A stretch of 64,000 nucleotides of DNA, from NCBI GenBank assembly GCA_021234155.1, contig JAJEKV010000002.1:9450409-9514408 (forward strand), written 5' to 3'. The position numbers and the translations under genes are program-made. Positions within the stretch are counted from its first letter, which is position 1, and every line of letters begins with the position of its first letter. This document shows, one piece after another, positions 49,017 through 61,659 of this stretch. The notes under the pieces are model-generated. The model was given only the letters and a program-made list of their open reading frames with translations. It did no database searches and was not told the DNA's origin. This stretch comes from Isoetes taiwanensis (lineage: Eukaryota; Streptophyta; Lycopodiopsida; Isoetales; Isoetaceae).

Positions 49017-51559
49017 TCAGGTTTGCTTAAGTTTAGTACTGCTACCATCGTGGACATACACAATGTTGTGGACTTCATGAGTTGAGCTGATCTCTATGGT
49101 TCCCTGAGCTTGCACTGTGAAATGATAGTCTAATGGTGGATCATCTATCTGCTCAACCCCTTCCAGCATGTGCACTACATGTTCAATCCCAGGTCTGTTT
49201 GCAGGGTTTTCCTGTATACACCACAACGCCACATTGATCAGCCTCCTCACATCTTCTTCATATTCCCCGTTCGATGCATCTGCAGCCAGTTTGGGATCTA
49301 GAATACAATTCACCGTGCCCTGCTTAATCTCATTCACCACCCATGCTGGAAAGTACCAGCTGAGATTAGAATCTAGCTTTGTTAAGTCTAGATTCCTTCG
49401 TCCTCCAATGAGTTCAAATAACACCATGCCATAGCTATATATATCACATTTTTTGGTTGCTATGGATTGCAGAAGCCACTCGGGGGCAAGGTAACCTGGT
49501 GTTCCTCTCACACTGGTTTGGATTTGAGATATGCTATTCCCAAGTAACTTAGATAGGCCAAAATCTGAAACTTTTGGATTAAAGCAACCATCGAGGAGGA
49601 TGTTCTGAGGCTTAATATCAAGATGTATGATAGATTCACGACACTCGTTATGTAAATATGCCAGACCACGTGCAGTGCCCAGAGCTATATGATATCTTGT
49701 TTTCCAATCCAAAACAGCATCACGGTTCTCATAAAATAGCCATTTGTCTAAAGATCCATTAGGCATGTAGTCATACACAAGCAACTTATGTGAATTCTCT
49801 GCACAAAAACCACAGAGCTTCACAATGTTTGTGTGGCTAATGCTTCCCATGGAGACCACCTCTGCTACAAACTCCTTTTGTCGTTGGCTAGATGCCTCAA
49901 GTTTTTTAACAGCCAATTCTTTTCCATTTGGCAAGGAACCCTTATAAACAGTTCCAAAGCCCCCACTTCCTAATATACAGGAGAACTCATTAGTGCATGT
50001 CCGGAGTTTTTTGTATGAGAACCTCTCTGGAGTTCCTTGTATAGAGGATAGAATGACGTCTAATTGATCTGTAGTCTTTCTCAGCTTTATTGATAACATG
50101 ATCACTAAAACCAGGAAAAAAAGGAATGCTATGATGACTGCAATGCGTATTGGTATAATTGTGAGATGATGAGTCAAACCCTTCCTAGGCAAAGAAGTGG
50201 AAATCCTTGAGAACTTGAGCAATGTTGTGACTAGTGTGCTGCTTTCTGACATGCTTCCTAAAGCTTGATTAAGAAAATAACAGTGGCTGTTACTTGCATC
50301 AAAAATTAAAGCAAGACATGAGCAATTTCCAAGACATAGGCTCTTACAGTCGTCCAGGGTAGAAATCTTGTCAGGAGAACCATAACGCTCTATTGAAGAA
50401 TAACTAGTGTTTGGGAGTGTTAGGAAATGCTTGTTGGCAGCTTCATACTCCACACAAATAGGATAAGCCCAGGTTGGATCTGCACACTTCTCATAGTACT
50501 CATACACTTCATGTCCTTTGCTTCCCATGAGACATTTACAACCAAAACTTGTAAAGATACCATATGGGCCACATGTCATGGGCAGCTGGCCCTTGCCAGA
50601 AATGTAGTCCTGCAATTGAAAGCTCCTAGTCCAACCTGAGCTTGTATCATCTTTGGCACGACTGAGTACAATCAGATCACCATTGGAATCTAGTCTGACA
50701 AAAAGCCATGCATTAGAAAATGATGTAAAGAAAGGCATTATGATGTCAGGTATGCATGCTTTTGCACCATCGGAATTCACTGTACCCAGAGGCAGGCGGT
50801 AACCCATGTTAAAGAGGTCGCTGTTGACTGTTGTGAACATCTATCAAGTGTAGATTTAGCATCTGAACCAGCAAGGCTCCACACAAAATAAGGCATTTTT
50901 GAATTGGACCAATTAAGGTAGAGAACAAAGCCAGCATTCTCAACTGCAGCCTCAAATATTCCCTCTTCCATTGTAGAGTTTGAGGCACTGGCCACAAGCT
51001 TTTGGCCTGTGGACATACTTTGGCCCACAACTAAAACATCAGTGGGATGGTCAAAACTTTGCCAAAGCGTATTTCCGAAAGAAAAATTGCCTGTTTCTGA
51101 GAGATCCAAATAAGTTATGCCCACAACGGAGGAAGACCATGCAACAGTGCCATTCTCGTGCCGTAGAGACAGACCCCTATTTGGTGTGACCAAAAGGGTC
51201 GCATTTTCCCCAACTGGGTTATTTCTGTTTGCAGACCAGACAGGGACTCCCCAAAGATTTCCAGCTCCAAAAATTAGGCTTAGATAGAAGTCATTACTTG
51301 TGTTTGAGAATCGAAAGAAGGCAAGGCCAAACGTACCGTTGTCACTTGTGATCGTTACTTGTTGGTTGCACGAATGGGATGATCCTGTGGTACATATTCC
51401 TATGGTGAGGAGCCGATGCGTGCTTCCATCTGATGCTCCTATCTCTCGAAGACTTGGAACATTTTGTAAAGACCATTCCCGTGGAAGGGTGTAAGCCCTG
51501 GAATGCGCATGATTAACAAGGGCTCCTAAGATGAAGAGTGCAAAAGAGAGAGCCATCAT
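49017..51559 (-). pseudogene. G-type lectin receptor kinase, frameshifted paralogue
   Basis: Intronless paralogue of the gene at 11150. The likely start is the Met-Met pair at 51559/51556 (MMALSFALFILGALV, a signal peptide), although the frame is open back to 51631. The lectin domain reads normally (WSANRNNPVGENATL) until about 50838. There, 16 nt present in the paralogue are missing and the frame is lost; that frame ends at 50777. The other frame covers the rest to 49017: NMGYRLPLGTV, EGF-like and PAN domains, membrane helix and a complete kinase. The kinase has GSGGFG, AVKKLE, HLDIKPQN (catalytic-loop Asn retained, codon 49604-49602), DFG and GTPGYLAPEW. As written it cannot make a full receptor. 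A downstream start could give a lectin-less kinase. A sequencing error is less likely than in the mobile elements, because the gap is 16 nt and not at CAG/CTG. Confidence 0.88.
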
Positions 51560-51699
51560 TTCATGTATTGCAGATTTCACAATTTCATGTATAATCAATG
51601 AGCTATTGTAAATATTGCTTTGAAGCTTCAAGAGTCCAAGACTATAGTATCTATGTTATGGTGTTTAAAATTCTTCAAATTACCCAAACATTGATTGTT

Positions 51700-51713
51700 A
51701 GTCAACTAGTCAA
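51700..51713 (-). promoter_or_regulatory. Two W-box cores upstream of the second kinase
   Basis: Two TTGACT cores on the minus strand (51705-51700 and 51713-51708) lie about 145-155 bp before the likely start codon. They are possible WRKY sites; short motifs like this occur by chance. Confidence 0.3.
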
Positions 51714-51779
51714 ACATCTTAAATGTCCCATGACCCAACTACGGATGTGCCAACATCTTATGGTCCCTCACTAGGGTAA

Positions 51780-51901
51780 AGGGTGATTTACATGCGCCAA
51801 CGGCATCATGGAAAATGTCGAACCCTTTTTCGAGGAGCTTCACAGAGGCTGCTATTTTTACACAGGGAAAACAGGCCCAGCAATTGCATGTAAACTGTTC
51901 A
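51780..51901 (+). mobile_element. Tourist-like MITE, degenerate copy C
   Basis: A 122-bp relative of the 9780 element in the same orientation, with ends ...TTTACATGCG and its inverse GCATGTAAA... and a middle with ACAGGGAAAACAGGCCC. TAA flanks it at 51777-51779 and 51902-51904; the right TAA is shared with the next MITE. Confidence 0.65.
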
Positions 51902-51904
51902 TAA

Positions 51905-52046
51905 GGTTGGGGTCACATGCAACCATCACCGAAGAGGGGCCCTGTTTTACCCTGTGCTAATCGGTGATGGCAGGTGATGGTCCGTGTAAAAGGGTGAGCC
52001 TTTTTACACGACGGTGATGGTGCCTTCACTGCATGTGAACCGGCTC
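51905..52046 (-). mobile_element. Tourist-like MITE, copy B
   Basis: Exactly 142 bp, like copy A at 9780, in reverse orientation. The right end in reverse reads GAGCCGGTTCACATGCA; the left end is GGTTGGGGTCACATGCA. TAA lies on each side (51902-51904 and 52047-52049). It sits about 350 bp upstream of the second kinase's start. Confidence 0.85.
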
Positions 52047-52340
52047 TAAGGGCCTGGTGACCCCTCAAGGCGAGCTAGCGCTTGAACTCCAGATAATGTC
52101 CCATGGGGAAACATTTCCCTCTTAATGTGCTTTGGGAAGGTGATGCCACGGACATTTTCGGATTGGTGTCCATATTTTAGGGGTTTGGGTTAAGGCAACA
52201 GAGTAGACACTAGCAATTTTCTGCTTGTAATTTGAGTCTGTGATGGGGCGAAATCACATGCCCCGGAACATCATGTAGTAGTAAAAATTCCATTAACACT
52301 ATTTCATTCTAAACGGGAGCAAATCATTGAAATGGAGCTG

Positions 52341-52385
52341 AAGGAAGGGAGGGAGGGAGGGAGGGAGGGAGGGAGGAAGGAAGGA
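52341..52385. repeat. GGGA microsatellite
   Basis: A run of GGGA/GGAA units directly abutting the 3' end of the minus-strand retroelement, probably its simple-repeat tail. Confidence 0.85.
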
Positions 52386-52980
52386 ACTAACTTTTATCGT
52401 CCGCGGAGGCCAATCGGCCTATGGGACCCAACAAAACAAAGGGCCAAAGCCCAACAACAACAACAACAACAACAATAGTGGGCCGAAACCCTGGTACAGA
52501 CAATGAAGATAATAAGGATCGGGGGCTATCGCGCCACGCCCCACTCGTCGAAAGGGCCACCGATCGAATAATAGCCCCCCCTATACATTAATCGCCCCTT
52601 CGCCGCCAAAGCGAGCTTCCCGAACCTGGCACAATTCCTCCTTCCGTAGGCACAGCTGTACTGGAGTAAGATCCTCCTGGACGAAGAATGTGGTCCCCTT
52701 CAGATGATTGCCGTGCCGCAGGACATGCAGTCGAGAGATGGCATCCCGAAAGTGGACTAAGAGGTGTCGCCGGCGATCAGGCCGTACTGCTCCAACTCGA
52801 GACGCCGAGATGACGCCTTCAGCCTGGATATGCATATCCAAAACCCCCCTGCCAAGCCAAAGTCCTGCCAATCCGAAGTCAAAACCCCAAGACGAATCCA
52901 AAACGCTGCCAATCCGATCCCAAAACCCTGGTGCTGAGGCTGCCGATGCCGGCGAGATGCTGGCGAGGTGCTGATGCTGC
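52386..52980 (-). mobile_element. Truncated LINE: ORF1 piece joined to 3' end
   Basis: The minus-strand frame 52901-52581 encodes a typical C-terminal part of a plant LINE ORF1 protein (RLHVLRHGNHLKG, then TTFFVQEDLTPVQLCLRKEE and a reAR motif). Instead of ORF2 it is followed by the family's 3' end GGGTCCCATAGGCCGATTGG ... GGACGATAAAAG. It is thus an internally deleted copy. A CAA microsatellite (52452-52475) lies in the 3' UTR. Confidence 0.7.
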
Positions 52981-54160
52981 TGGTGCTAAGGTTCTCCCCT
53001 TTGTTTTGCTATCTAAGTTGAAGGTATATGATGCCATGATGTTCATTGCTTTTTGTTGTCTTAGCCCGCACTCAAATACAAGTCAAGGCAATTTTAGGGT
53101 TTTAAAGTTTGTGTATTTAGATATGATATCATGGCTATGTAAGAAATGAACTTACATCTTTTAAACGTGGAGACAATTTCAACAGGTTGCCACCATTACT
53201 TCTTTATTGGCATTCACTCAAATACAACAAACTAATCGACATTGTTTAGGATAAGGGGTTCAGGGTTTAGGCAATTTCTTGGTTTTAGGGTTCGTGTGAT
53301 TATATAGGATATCATGGCTATGTAACAAACAGACTTGCATCTTTTAAACATAGAGACAATTTCAATCGGTTGCCTCCATTACGCCTACTTATTTCTTCCA
53401 ATTTATGCTTTCCATTGCTACCCGTTCTATGTACCCACAAAAACTACCCAAGGTTGTTTAGGATAAGGGGTTTAGAGTTTAGGCAATTTTAGGGTTTTAG
53501 AGTTTGTGTTTAGATAGAATATCATGGCTATGTAACGAACGAACTTACATCTTTTAAACATGAAAACAATTTCAATGGTTGCCTCCGTTACGCCTCCTTG
53601 GTCTCCGTGGACGATAAAATCATATTCTATTCTATTCTTATTTCTTCCACCTTATGCTTTTCATTTTTCCTACATATTCCATATGGCCACGACTAATGCC
53701 AGTCATCCCTAAGTGCTAAACCTTTTGTAGTTGATACTACATCACATTTATAGACATGATTACCATAGCATGCCACACACTCTACATCTTCATATATCTT
53801 CAACCTCCCAATTACACATATCCCAATTACACTCTACATCTTCATAATCTTCCATCTTCCAACTATATAATAAATGCAAAAATGTACTACACTTCATTCA
53901 TAACTTGGGAATTTGGCTTTGTGAAAATCCGTAGAAGATAAAAAGAACTACTACCCTCTTTAATTCATAATAGACTAATATTCGAAACTTATGGTACTCT
54001 ATTCGATCTACATACTCCATGACATTGACCTGTTCCATCCCATCTATCAGTTCCATTCCATCCCTTCCCTGCTATCCTATCTATTATATTCTACCAACAA
54101 TTCATTCCATTCCACCTAGGTATTTTATTGCCTCTTATCCATTATGTGTGCCCATGGCTA

Positions 54161-54191
54161 ATGCCCGGCATCGCCGGGCATGCGTTTCTAG
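54161..54191 (+). mobile_element. Helitron-type 3' terminus (copy B)
   Basis: Identical to 36337-36367: hairpin 54161-54181, CTAG at 54188-54191, then T. Confidence 0.65.
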
Positions 54192-55921
54192 TATAAATTA
54201 TTGCAGTAGCCAAAACAAGAATTTGACCTATATTATGAAGAAGTGATGCTAGCCATGTTTCTTAAAGGTCTGCCATTGTAGCAATTTGCATATACGCAAA
54301 GCAAGGAAAACATGCAATCATGCTTGTAACATGACCTGTAGAAACAATTAAAATGTCTCGAATAGGCATATAAACTCCGATCTTAATAAGTACTTTTTTT
54401 TTGCAGGGGTCGGCGAAGCAGATGCACTTAGAACTGAAGGATGTTTGCAAAAGAATTGCAGGTCTGGCTGAGGGCTCGTTTGCTTGCCCTTATATAGGAA
54501 TCAGAACCTTTTTCCTACCCTTTCCCAAGCCATCTAATTTTCTATTCATGGTGTCTTTAGAAGGTCGAGGCATATTCCATAGGATATGCCACGTTAGAAG
54601 ATCTGGGCCCCTGATGTAGGCATTACGGGGTCAAATTATGTGGCTCTATTATTTAGCGTCAAGAAAACCTTAAGAATGCAATAAATATACAATTGACTTC
54701 CAATATACAAATGCACCTTCCATCTACAACCGTAGCTTCTTACTGAAGCCTTGCACCCTCCACCAATTCATGCTGCAGCACATACAATAAGAAGAGGGCT
54801 GAGTCTGACCTGCAGCAGGAATGCGGAGAAGATGTATAAACCGCCCCTTCTATGCCAGTTTGAACCCAGTTAATGCCATGGAATGCTTTACCAAAATGAC
54901 ATCCACCGAGGATTAGCATCAATCCGCGGATATACACCTGGGGAATTGATAATAATAATAATAAGATTTATTAACGTCCAACAAAGACTTTTACGCCATG
55001 GGACAACTCTTACAGTTTTACATCTACTCTACTCTACTGATAAGAGTATCTTATTAGGGAGCACCAGAGAGGCCTAAGAATGAATGCCTTAAGAAATTAA
55101 GCCAGAGCATTTAAGCTGTGTATCCTCCCTATAAATTGCTTAATAATTTCGTCTAAATTTTGATGCAATTGTAGTGGTGTACAGGGCCTGTAAATAACAA
55201 GAGATTCCTAATGGGTCGTGACGTTCCACATTATGCCATGGAGCCTCCGCAATTTCATGTCTCCGATACAAATTCCTGTATATTATACATAATCACCTAT
55301 GGAGCTTACGGTAGGCCTTCATCCACCGAACCTTCCTAGGATTTCGCTTTATCTTGAAATTCTTGTGGCATTTGGATCGGCAGAATCTGAAAATCTGGAA
55401 GAAAAATAGAGTTGTCATAATGAAAGAACCTTATCACAAAGAAATTTGACCTGAACCTGTTACAAACACACAAGTAAATAAAACTACAAACCCTCGCCAC
55501 ATAGCCTGGTTTCGAAAAACGAGTGCAATCTCTGCAAAAAACAGTGAGTGGACTCCATCTTCGACCCCTGTCACTGCCATCCCCTTGAGCCAGTAATTGA
55601 GCCAGTAACGCAAGCTCTAAATCGGCCTGGGCACACGGAACTTTCTATCTGGGCACCACTAAGAAATGCCAATACACCACTAAAAAATGCCAATATATCT
55701 TCTTGCCCAAACCCAGATGCCAGCATCAACACTCTACGTATTTTCATACGAATACGCATAAAAACCTCCAGGAATCATATGTTATAAAAAGACAGTTTTT
55801 GATTCTGCAAACATTATAGCGGCCTCTGATTTCTTGGCTCTATGCCTTCCCCATTTACTCTCAATGCAACCTAAAAATAGATTTGGACAACACCTGTTCT
55901 TTTTAAAGCACGTATGCCTTT

Positions 55922-56329
55922 TTGGCAAACCCTTTTTCAGATGTACCAAAATGGTGGAGAAGTAAGCCTGGTAATCATCAAGTAAAGTTCTATTGGTTCT
56001 CGTTGCTAGTTAGAATTTCATTAACCATTAAGACAGTGTACATGGCATCATCTAGTTGCAGTAAGCGCGTGGCAGATATGGATTCTGTTGACATGCCTAA
56101 TCCGAAGGCAACAAAGGCGCTTCAGAAGTCAACTTGTTTGCTCCCTGCTCCTGGAAACGAGATACATGTGTTGGTTCAAATCCAGTATGGGAATTTGCTA
56201 CGGGCAACATCTAACAACTATAGGGAATTGAATGTGGATGTGACGTTCCACGTATTTATAAGCTATACATATAAATACTATGACACGTCACCAGGTATGT
56301 TTGGGCTACAAAGGGGGATTATGGCCTAA
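55922..56329 (+). pseudogene. Coding-like first part of the unit, copy B
   Basis: 135-residue open frame, the longer version of 38087-38425. It is Ser/Lys-rich at the start, followed by VLVQIQYGNLLRATSNNYRE. Family not recognised. Confidence 0.35.
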
Positions 56330-57403
56330 CATTAAAAGTGGATTATGTTGGCTATACTAAATAATTATAGATTAGTTAATCTAATTAACCTAATTAGGCT
56401 AATTAGGAATATTAATTAGCTAACAAGGGGAGTCACCTGGTCCAAATCGATTGGGCCAGAGGAGACTTGCTATTCCAAGGGCCCCCAATCCTGGCCCAAA
56501 ATCGATTTGGGGAAGATTGGAGAAGGGAGGAGCTGCTTGTGTTCGTGACAACGGGTCCAGCCAAGAAACAGGTCAGTTTTTAGGTAGTTTGTGTTCAAAT
56601 CTAACCCTTGTATGAGTAGGTAAATGACTAAACCCTATTTTATACTCTATTTGAGATTACGATGGATGATTTGGATATGATTGTTCTTTCCTTCTGTTCC
56701 TCCCGTGTGTTGGGCTAAAGGGGGGTAGAGACCTAAAAGCTACCTAGGAATATAGATGTTCCTAGCTAGAACCCTTTAAAACCCATTAATTGCGGCATGT
56801 ACACGAGCCCTCCTGGCTGTCGATGGTAGGGTGTGGCTGAGCACCAGACAAGGGATACAGTGGTGAAGTGGGGGTGGGACCTTGCCTAGCGTGGCTACAA
56901 GGCTCCCTACTATGGCTAGGTCTATAGTCGGTCATTGCATATGGGTCGGGTATGGATCTGACACCTCCTGGGCCCCATAGGGTCGTCCTGGGCTCGATAG
57001 TGCCCAGTTTCTCTAAAGTTTGAATAATCATTGCAACATATGGGTGAATCCATTGATTATGAAATCCTCATAATTCATTGAAAATTAAGTTAAGATTCAA
57101 AAGATGGTGCTATTGTATAAAATTGAAATTACTTTTGTAAGATACATGGGTGGGTCTATTTTTGTTAGTGGTACACAAAAAAGCATGTCGCGACATTGGT
57201 GCTGGCGTGGTGCTTTTTGCCCTTCATCGAATTTCTTCATGCCCGTCACCTATTTTTTCAAGGCCCGTCGCGGTTGCTGATCACCCGCCAATTTCCTTCC
57301 CATCATCCGGAACGGTTGATCAGCAGGCTATCTCAGCAATCCGGAATCCTCAAGCCATCTCATCAATCCATCTCATCGATCCCGAATTTGATGCTGGAGA
57401 ATC

Positions 57404-60400
57404 ATGGCTTCAATTTTGAGTCAGTTGAAAGATTGGCGGGCAATTGAGATAGAATGGCGGGCTTCCACGGTTTATCTTGTTTTAATTGATGTGCTTTCTT
57501 TTAGTGAATTTACCATGAATTGGGAGGAAAGATTTCTCCAATGCTTGAAGCATAGTGTCACTTTTGATGCTAAAGATTTCATAGCGTAGATCCGAATTTG
57601 GAAAACAATGGGAGGAAATTTTATGCTTATACTCCCACTTTGTGAGATAATTTTCTCGTCAGTTCAAAATTGCCCTTGTTGTGGAGATAGCAGATAATTC
57701 TTTTCTTCCTCACGGCGAAAAGAACCGCAAATAGTGAGGGGAATTTATTTTCGGGTTCTTATAATGGTAATATCTTGAATTATTGCTCAATTGCTTGCAA
57801 ATTATGATAGCTAACAAGTTAACCTCATTTTTTCGGATGAAGGTGAGGCCAATAGTCAATTCGGACCAACGCACAATTGGAATCTTGTTTTTGGTAAAAG
57901 TAACCGAAATTGTGAAGAGGATTTTCGATTGAACACTTTCGATCTCATGTTTGTGATGCTACCAGCGAATCGAGCCACCAAAGACATCCAATTGTGAAAC
58001 AAACTGTGATGGTTTTGAAGCATTTTGTGATCTACCTACAAATTACGGTAAGTGCTTGAAAACCGCTTTTAAATGTTAGCCATCATGAAATACTAGTTTG
58101 CTAATTGTTTTAAAGGTGGTGTTGAGGTCCAAAGATGAACATGGGTTTGAAGATCAGAATCACTCTATAGAAAATTGCATGCAATGAAAAGGAGATAACA
58201 AAGAGCAAAGAAAAGAGCAAGAGAAGCGGACTTACGTAAAAAAGATGTCTCCAAAGATTGGACTAAGCAAGAGAAGAAAACAACAAATTTCAAAAAATTG
58301 CATTGTATAATAATAAGGTATGTGCAAATGCTTCACAACAAGGCGTGGAAGACATTCTTGAAGGTCTTTGCTAAAAAGGCGCCGTAAGAATACAGGTATT
58401 GAAATTGAAAGAAGTGAAAAACAATGTCAACAATAGTGGAAAATTTGAGAAAATCTTTGGCTCAACATAAGTATGATAGGAAAACGGATGTGGTCGAGCT
58501 CGAACCTCAAAGAATGGTTTATTTGTTGCCTCGAGAGAAAACCAACCGTAGAAGGCTATCCGAATGTTTGAATTTGAACAGAAAATATGTTACAACAGCA
58601 GTACATAGAAGAGCAGCAGCAGAAATTGGTGAAGGTCCCTGGTCAATGTTTAAGAGACAAACCAGATCTGACAAACTCACTAATCAACAGCAAAAGCTTG
58701 TGGTTGAGTTCTGGACCAATAATTCAAGAGTGTCTCCATGCAAGAAGCATGTGATTAAAATTAGGATTGCCAAAGGCAATAAAAATATTGCATCCTCTAC
58801 ATTTTTGGAAGAGACCGAGGTTGGTTTATCTAATTTCCCTTTCTTTTTTTTTTTTTTAAATTTACCATGCCTACAATGCTTATGGTTTTAATGCGTGTTT
58901 CATTTTATGAAAGATTTCAAGAGAGTTTCCAAAATTCGAGGTATCTTTTCGGCTTTTCATGCAATTGAAACCTAGCTTTGTAAGGAAAGTAAAGGACAGG
59001 GGAGACATCTTTGCTGTGTATATCACATGAGGTTGGATTATGTTAGACAAGCAATTAACAAAATGAGGTTGGACACAAAGATTCATGGAAGTGAATGTAA
59101 TTGTACATGTCTTTGTTTGTGGTCCCGGCCTTAAATGTGAAGCCAACTTGAAGACATACAAGTCATCAAGTGACATGTGGAGGTCATTGGTTTGTGTCAA
59201 AGATATAGCAGATGAGTGGTATCAACATAATTGCATGCTATTGAAATGCAATTCTTGTGGTCCTTCCAAATTGCCTATGTGTCCAAAGGAGTTGAATAGA
59301 GTCTTTGGTCACACAGGTTGATTGGAAGACATTTGATAGAGTAAACCCTTTTTGCATTATCTACTTTAATCTATTTGTTGTATTGGAGAATCTTTCATAC
59401 TCATTACTAAAAGAGTTTTATGTAAAACTATTGAGGTTTTTGAAGCATCTACGAACCCGATGGAACTCGAGCTTTGAAAGTAGTACCAAAACCAATAGTT
59501 AAGCTCGTTTACAAGACAAGTAGTAATGCTGATATTTTGGAGTATGCTAAGATGTATTTGTGATTTTATTCCTCACAATTATGAAGCCAGATTGCGGGCT
59601 AAACAGTTTAGGGACTGCTTAGCCACTTTTCCAAAAGACATGGTTGTATCAAGAATAGACTTGTCTTGAGAATTACACATTCAAAGTACGCAGCAAGAGA
59701 TCCAAAGTTTGCATTGGAGGAATGATCAATGCACAATCTTTGGTGCACATCACATACATGGGCATGCAACTGCTGCAGAGGTTCAAGAAAATTGTCTAAG
59801 TAAGTGTGAGAGGAACATCATCAAAGAGACACACTTTTTATGTCTCGGATGACGAGAACATGATACTCTCTTTGTTCAACATTGTCTTAATAAGCATGCT
59901 AAGTTTCTAGGCCGAAAGGTGTGGATTACACCAACCATGTGATGTGGTCTGATGGTTGCTCACATCAATTCAAGGGTGCAAGAACATTTTTCTTCATTGG
60001 TAGATTTTTTAAGACCTCTGGTGTTCCAATTAACTGGAATTACTTTGCCTCTTACCATGGAAAAGGTATGGCAGCACTGCAGATTTACTTCAATTGTATG
60101 TCTCCAAAGTAAGCTTCTCTTTTTGTTTTGTAGGTGAACATGATGGGGGGTGGGGCGTTGATTAAAAGAGCACTCACACATGAAATGTTAAAGAGGAATT
60201 CTAGACCTTTAAGAGATGCTCATGATGTTGTCATATTTTGCCAGGAACACTTCAGTAATTCTGACAAGCACAGGTAAATATTGTGTTCATACTTATATTT
60301 GTAAGCCCCATTTATGAACTCATTTATTTGGTACATGATTCTTTTGGGAAATAGGCAAAGGCGATGTGTGCAGGGGATGAATTGTTTGAGTGTGCTACTT

Positions 60401-61320
60401 TGGTAGGATCTAGCAAATTCCATAGCATTAGACCAGTCAACAACAAGGAACCCTACTATGGTTGCACACATGAATTATTCACATACGCGCCACCTTGTTG
60501 GTCCGCTAAATACGACAAGTGTATTAATAAAAGAAAGAATAGGATCATGGGTTTTTTTTGAATTAAGGCCAGTGAATCGAGGAGGAAATAGAAGCTTGTG
60601 ATGGGCCAGTGTATGAAGGTGATGCTGAGTGGAAGTCTGATATCATAGACATTGGAGAGAATTTTGCTGTTGTTGCTCCAGCAGACAATAAGGAGAAAGT
60701 TGATTTTTACATTCTCAAATGTACTCAAACAAAGCATGTTGTTGAGAAAGCTTTCAAGGATCCCTGGGGACAGAAGTTTGGTAGGAGAGAAGTTGTAGTA
60801 ACCGGTAAGTTTTATAAGTTTGTAGGTGATAATAAGTATGAACTTCTAAGACATGAACTGATCGCAATGTGTACAATCATTTGGTTGTATCATGCAACTT
60901 CTTGATGGAAGACATGGGAGGTAACATGTATGAGTTACAAGAGGAGGTCCATGAGCACATTCTAGAAAGTTTGCAAGCTCAATCTTCAATTTAGCACAAG
61001 CAGTGTGATGTAGCAAATAACAAAGAAGCTAGCGGAGAGCAACAACCAAGGCCAATTCAAGAAAAGCAAAGAAAGTGGAAAAAGAAAAACCAGAAGAATG
61101 CTAACAAAGCAATGAGACAAGAAAGATGTTGTAGGAAATCCAACAAAGCGGGTTGCAAGCAAGGTCGATTACAAAGGCAAGCAAGAAAAATAGTGAAAAA
61201 GAATTAAAAAAAATAGCAAGAAAGCCGGGGACGGCAAACAAACCAAGAAAAAGATGTTGCAAAGTCGAGTAAAGTTGTTGTAAACAAAACAACTACTAAG
61301 AATGGCAAGCAGTGATGTAT
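57404..61320 (+). pseudogene. Transposase-like multi-exon gene, copy B, partly broken
   Basis: Better-preserved copy. The basic domain is one open frame (58424-58891), with VENLRKSLAQHKYDRKTDVV and KRQTRSDKLTNQQQKLVVEF. Then come a Cys-rich block with LKCNSCGPSKLPMCPKELN (about 59240-59297), VMWSDGCSHQFKGARTFFF (about 59935-60000) and WNYFASYHGKG (about 60035-60066). After a likely intron ending TTTTGTAG (60133) it continues EHDG, KRALTHEMLKRNSRPL and HDVVIFCQEHF. The C-terminal block 60609-60905 (YEGDAEWKSDIIDIGENFAV) is followed by a Lys-rich tail. The WSDG Asp and the later acidic residues could be catalytic in a DDE-like fold, but that is inference. Remaining breaks are mostly single-base and clustered. 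Confidence 0.65.
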
Positions 61321-61659
61321 ACAAATCAATTCAATCAATATACACATTCTTTAAAACCTGCAGCTTTTAGAGTTGTGTTTATTTTGGCAAAAAAATTACT
61401 CCATTCAACACAAATCTAATTATACATTATTTAAAATCGATCAAACCATTTGGATTTGTGTTAAACTTGCAACAAGAAAAAGGAATGCAGAATAAACAAT
61501 TCACATTAGGAATAAAACGTAAACTTTCCTTGTATTACAAAAACGTCCACAAGTGTGGAGTACATTACAAAATGCATTATGCAGGTATAACATAAGCAGA
61601 TCATAAATATTAATCTGCCGGTATAACAACGTGATCTTTTCGCCAAATCAAGAGCAAAC

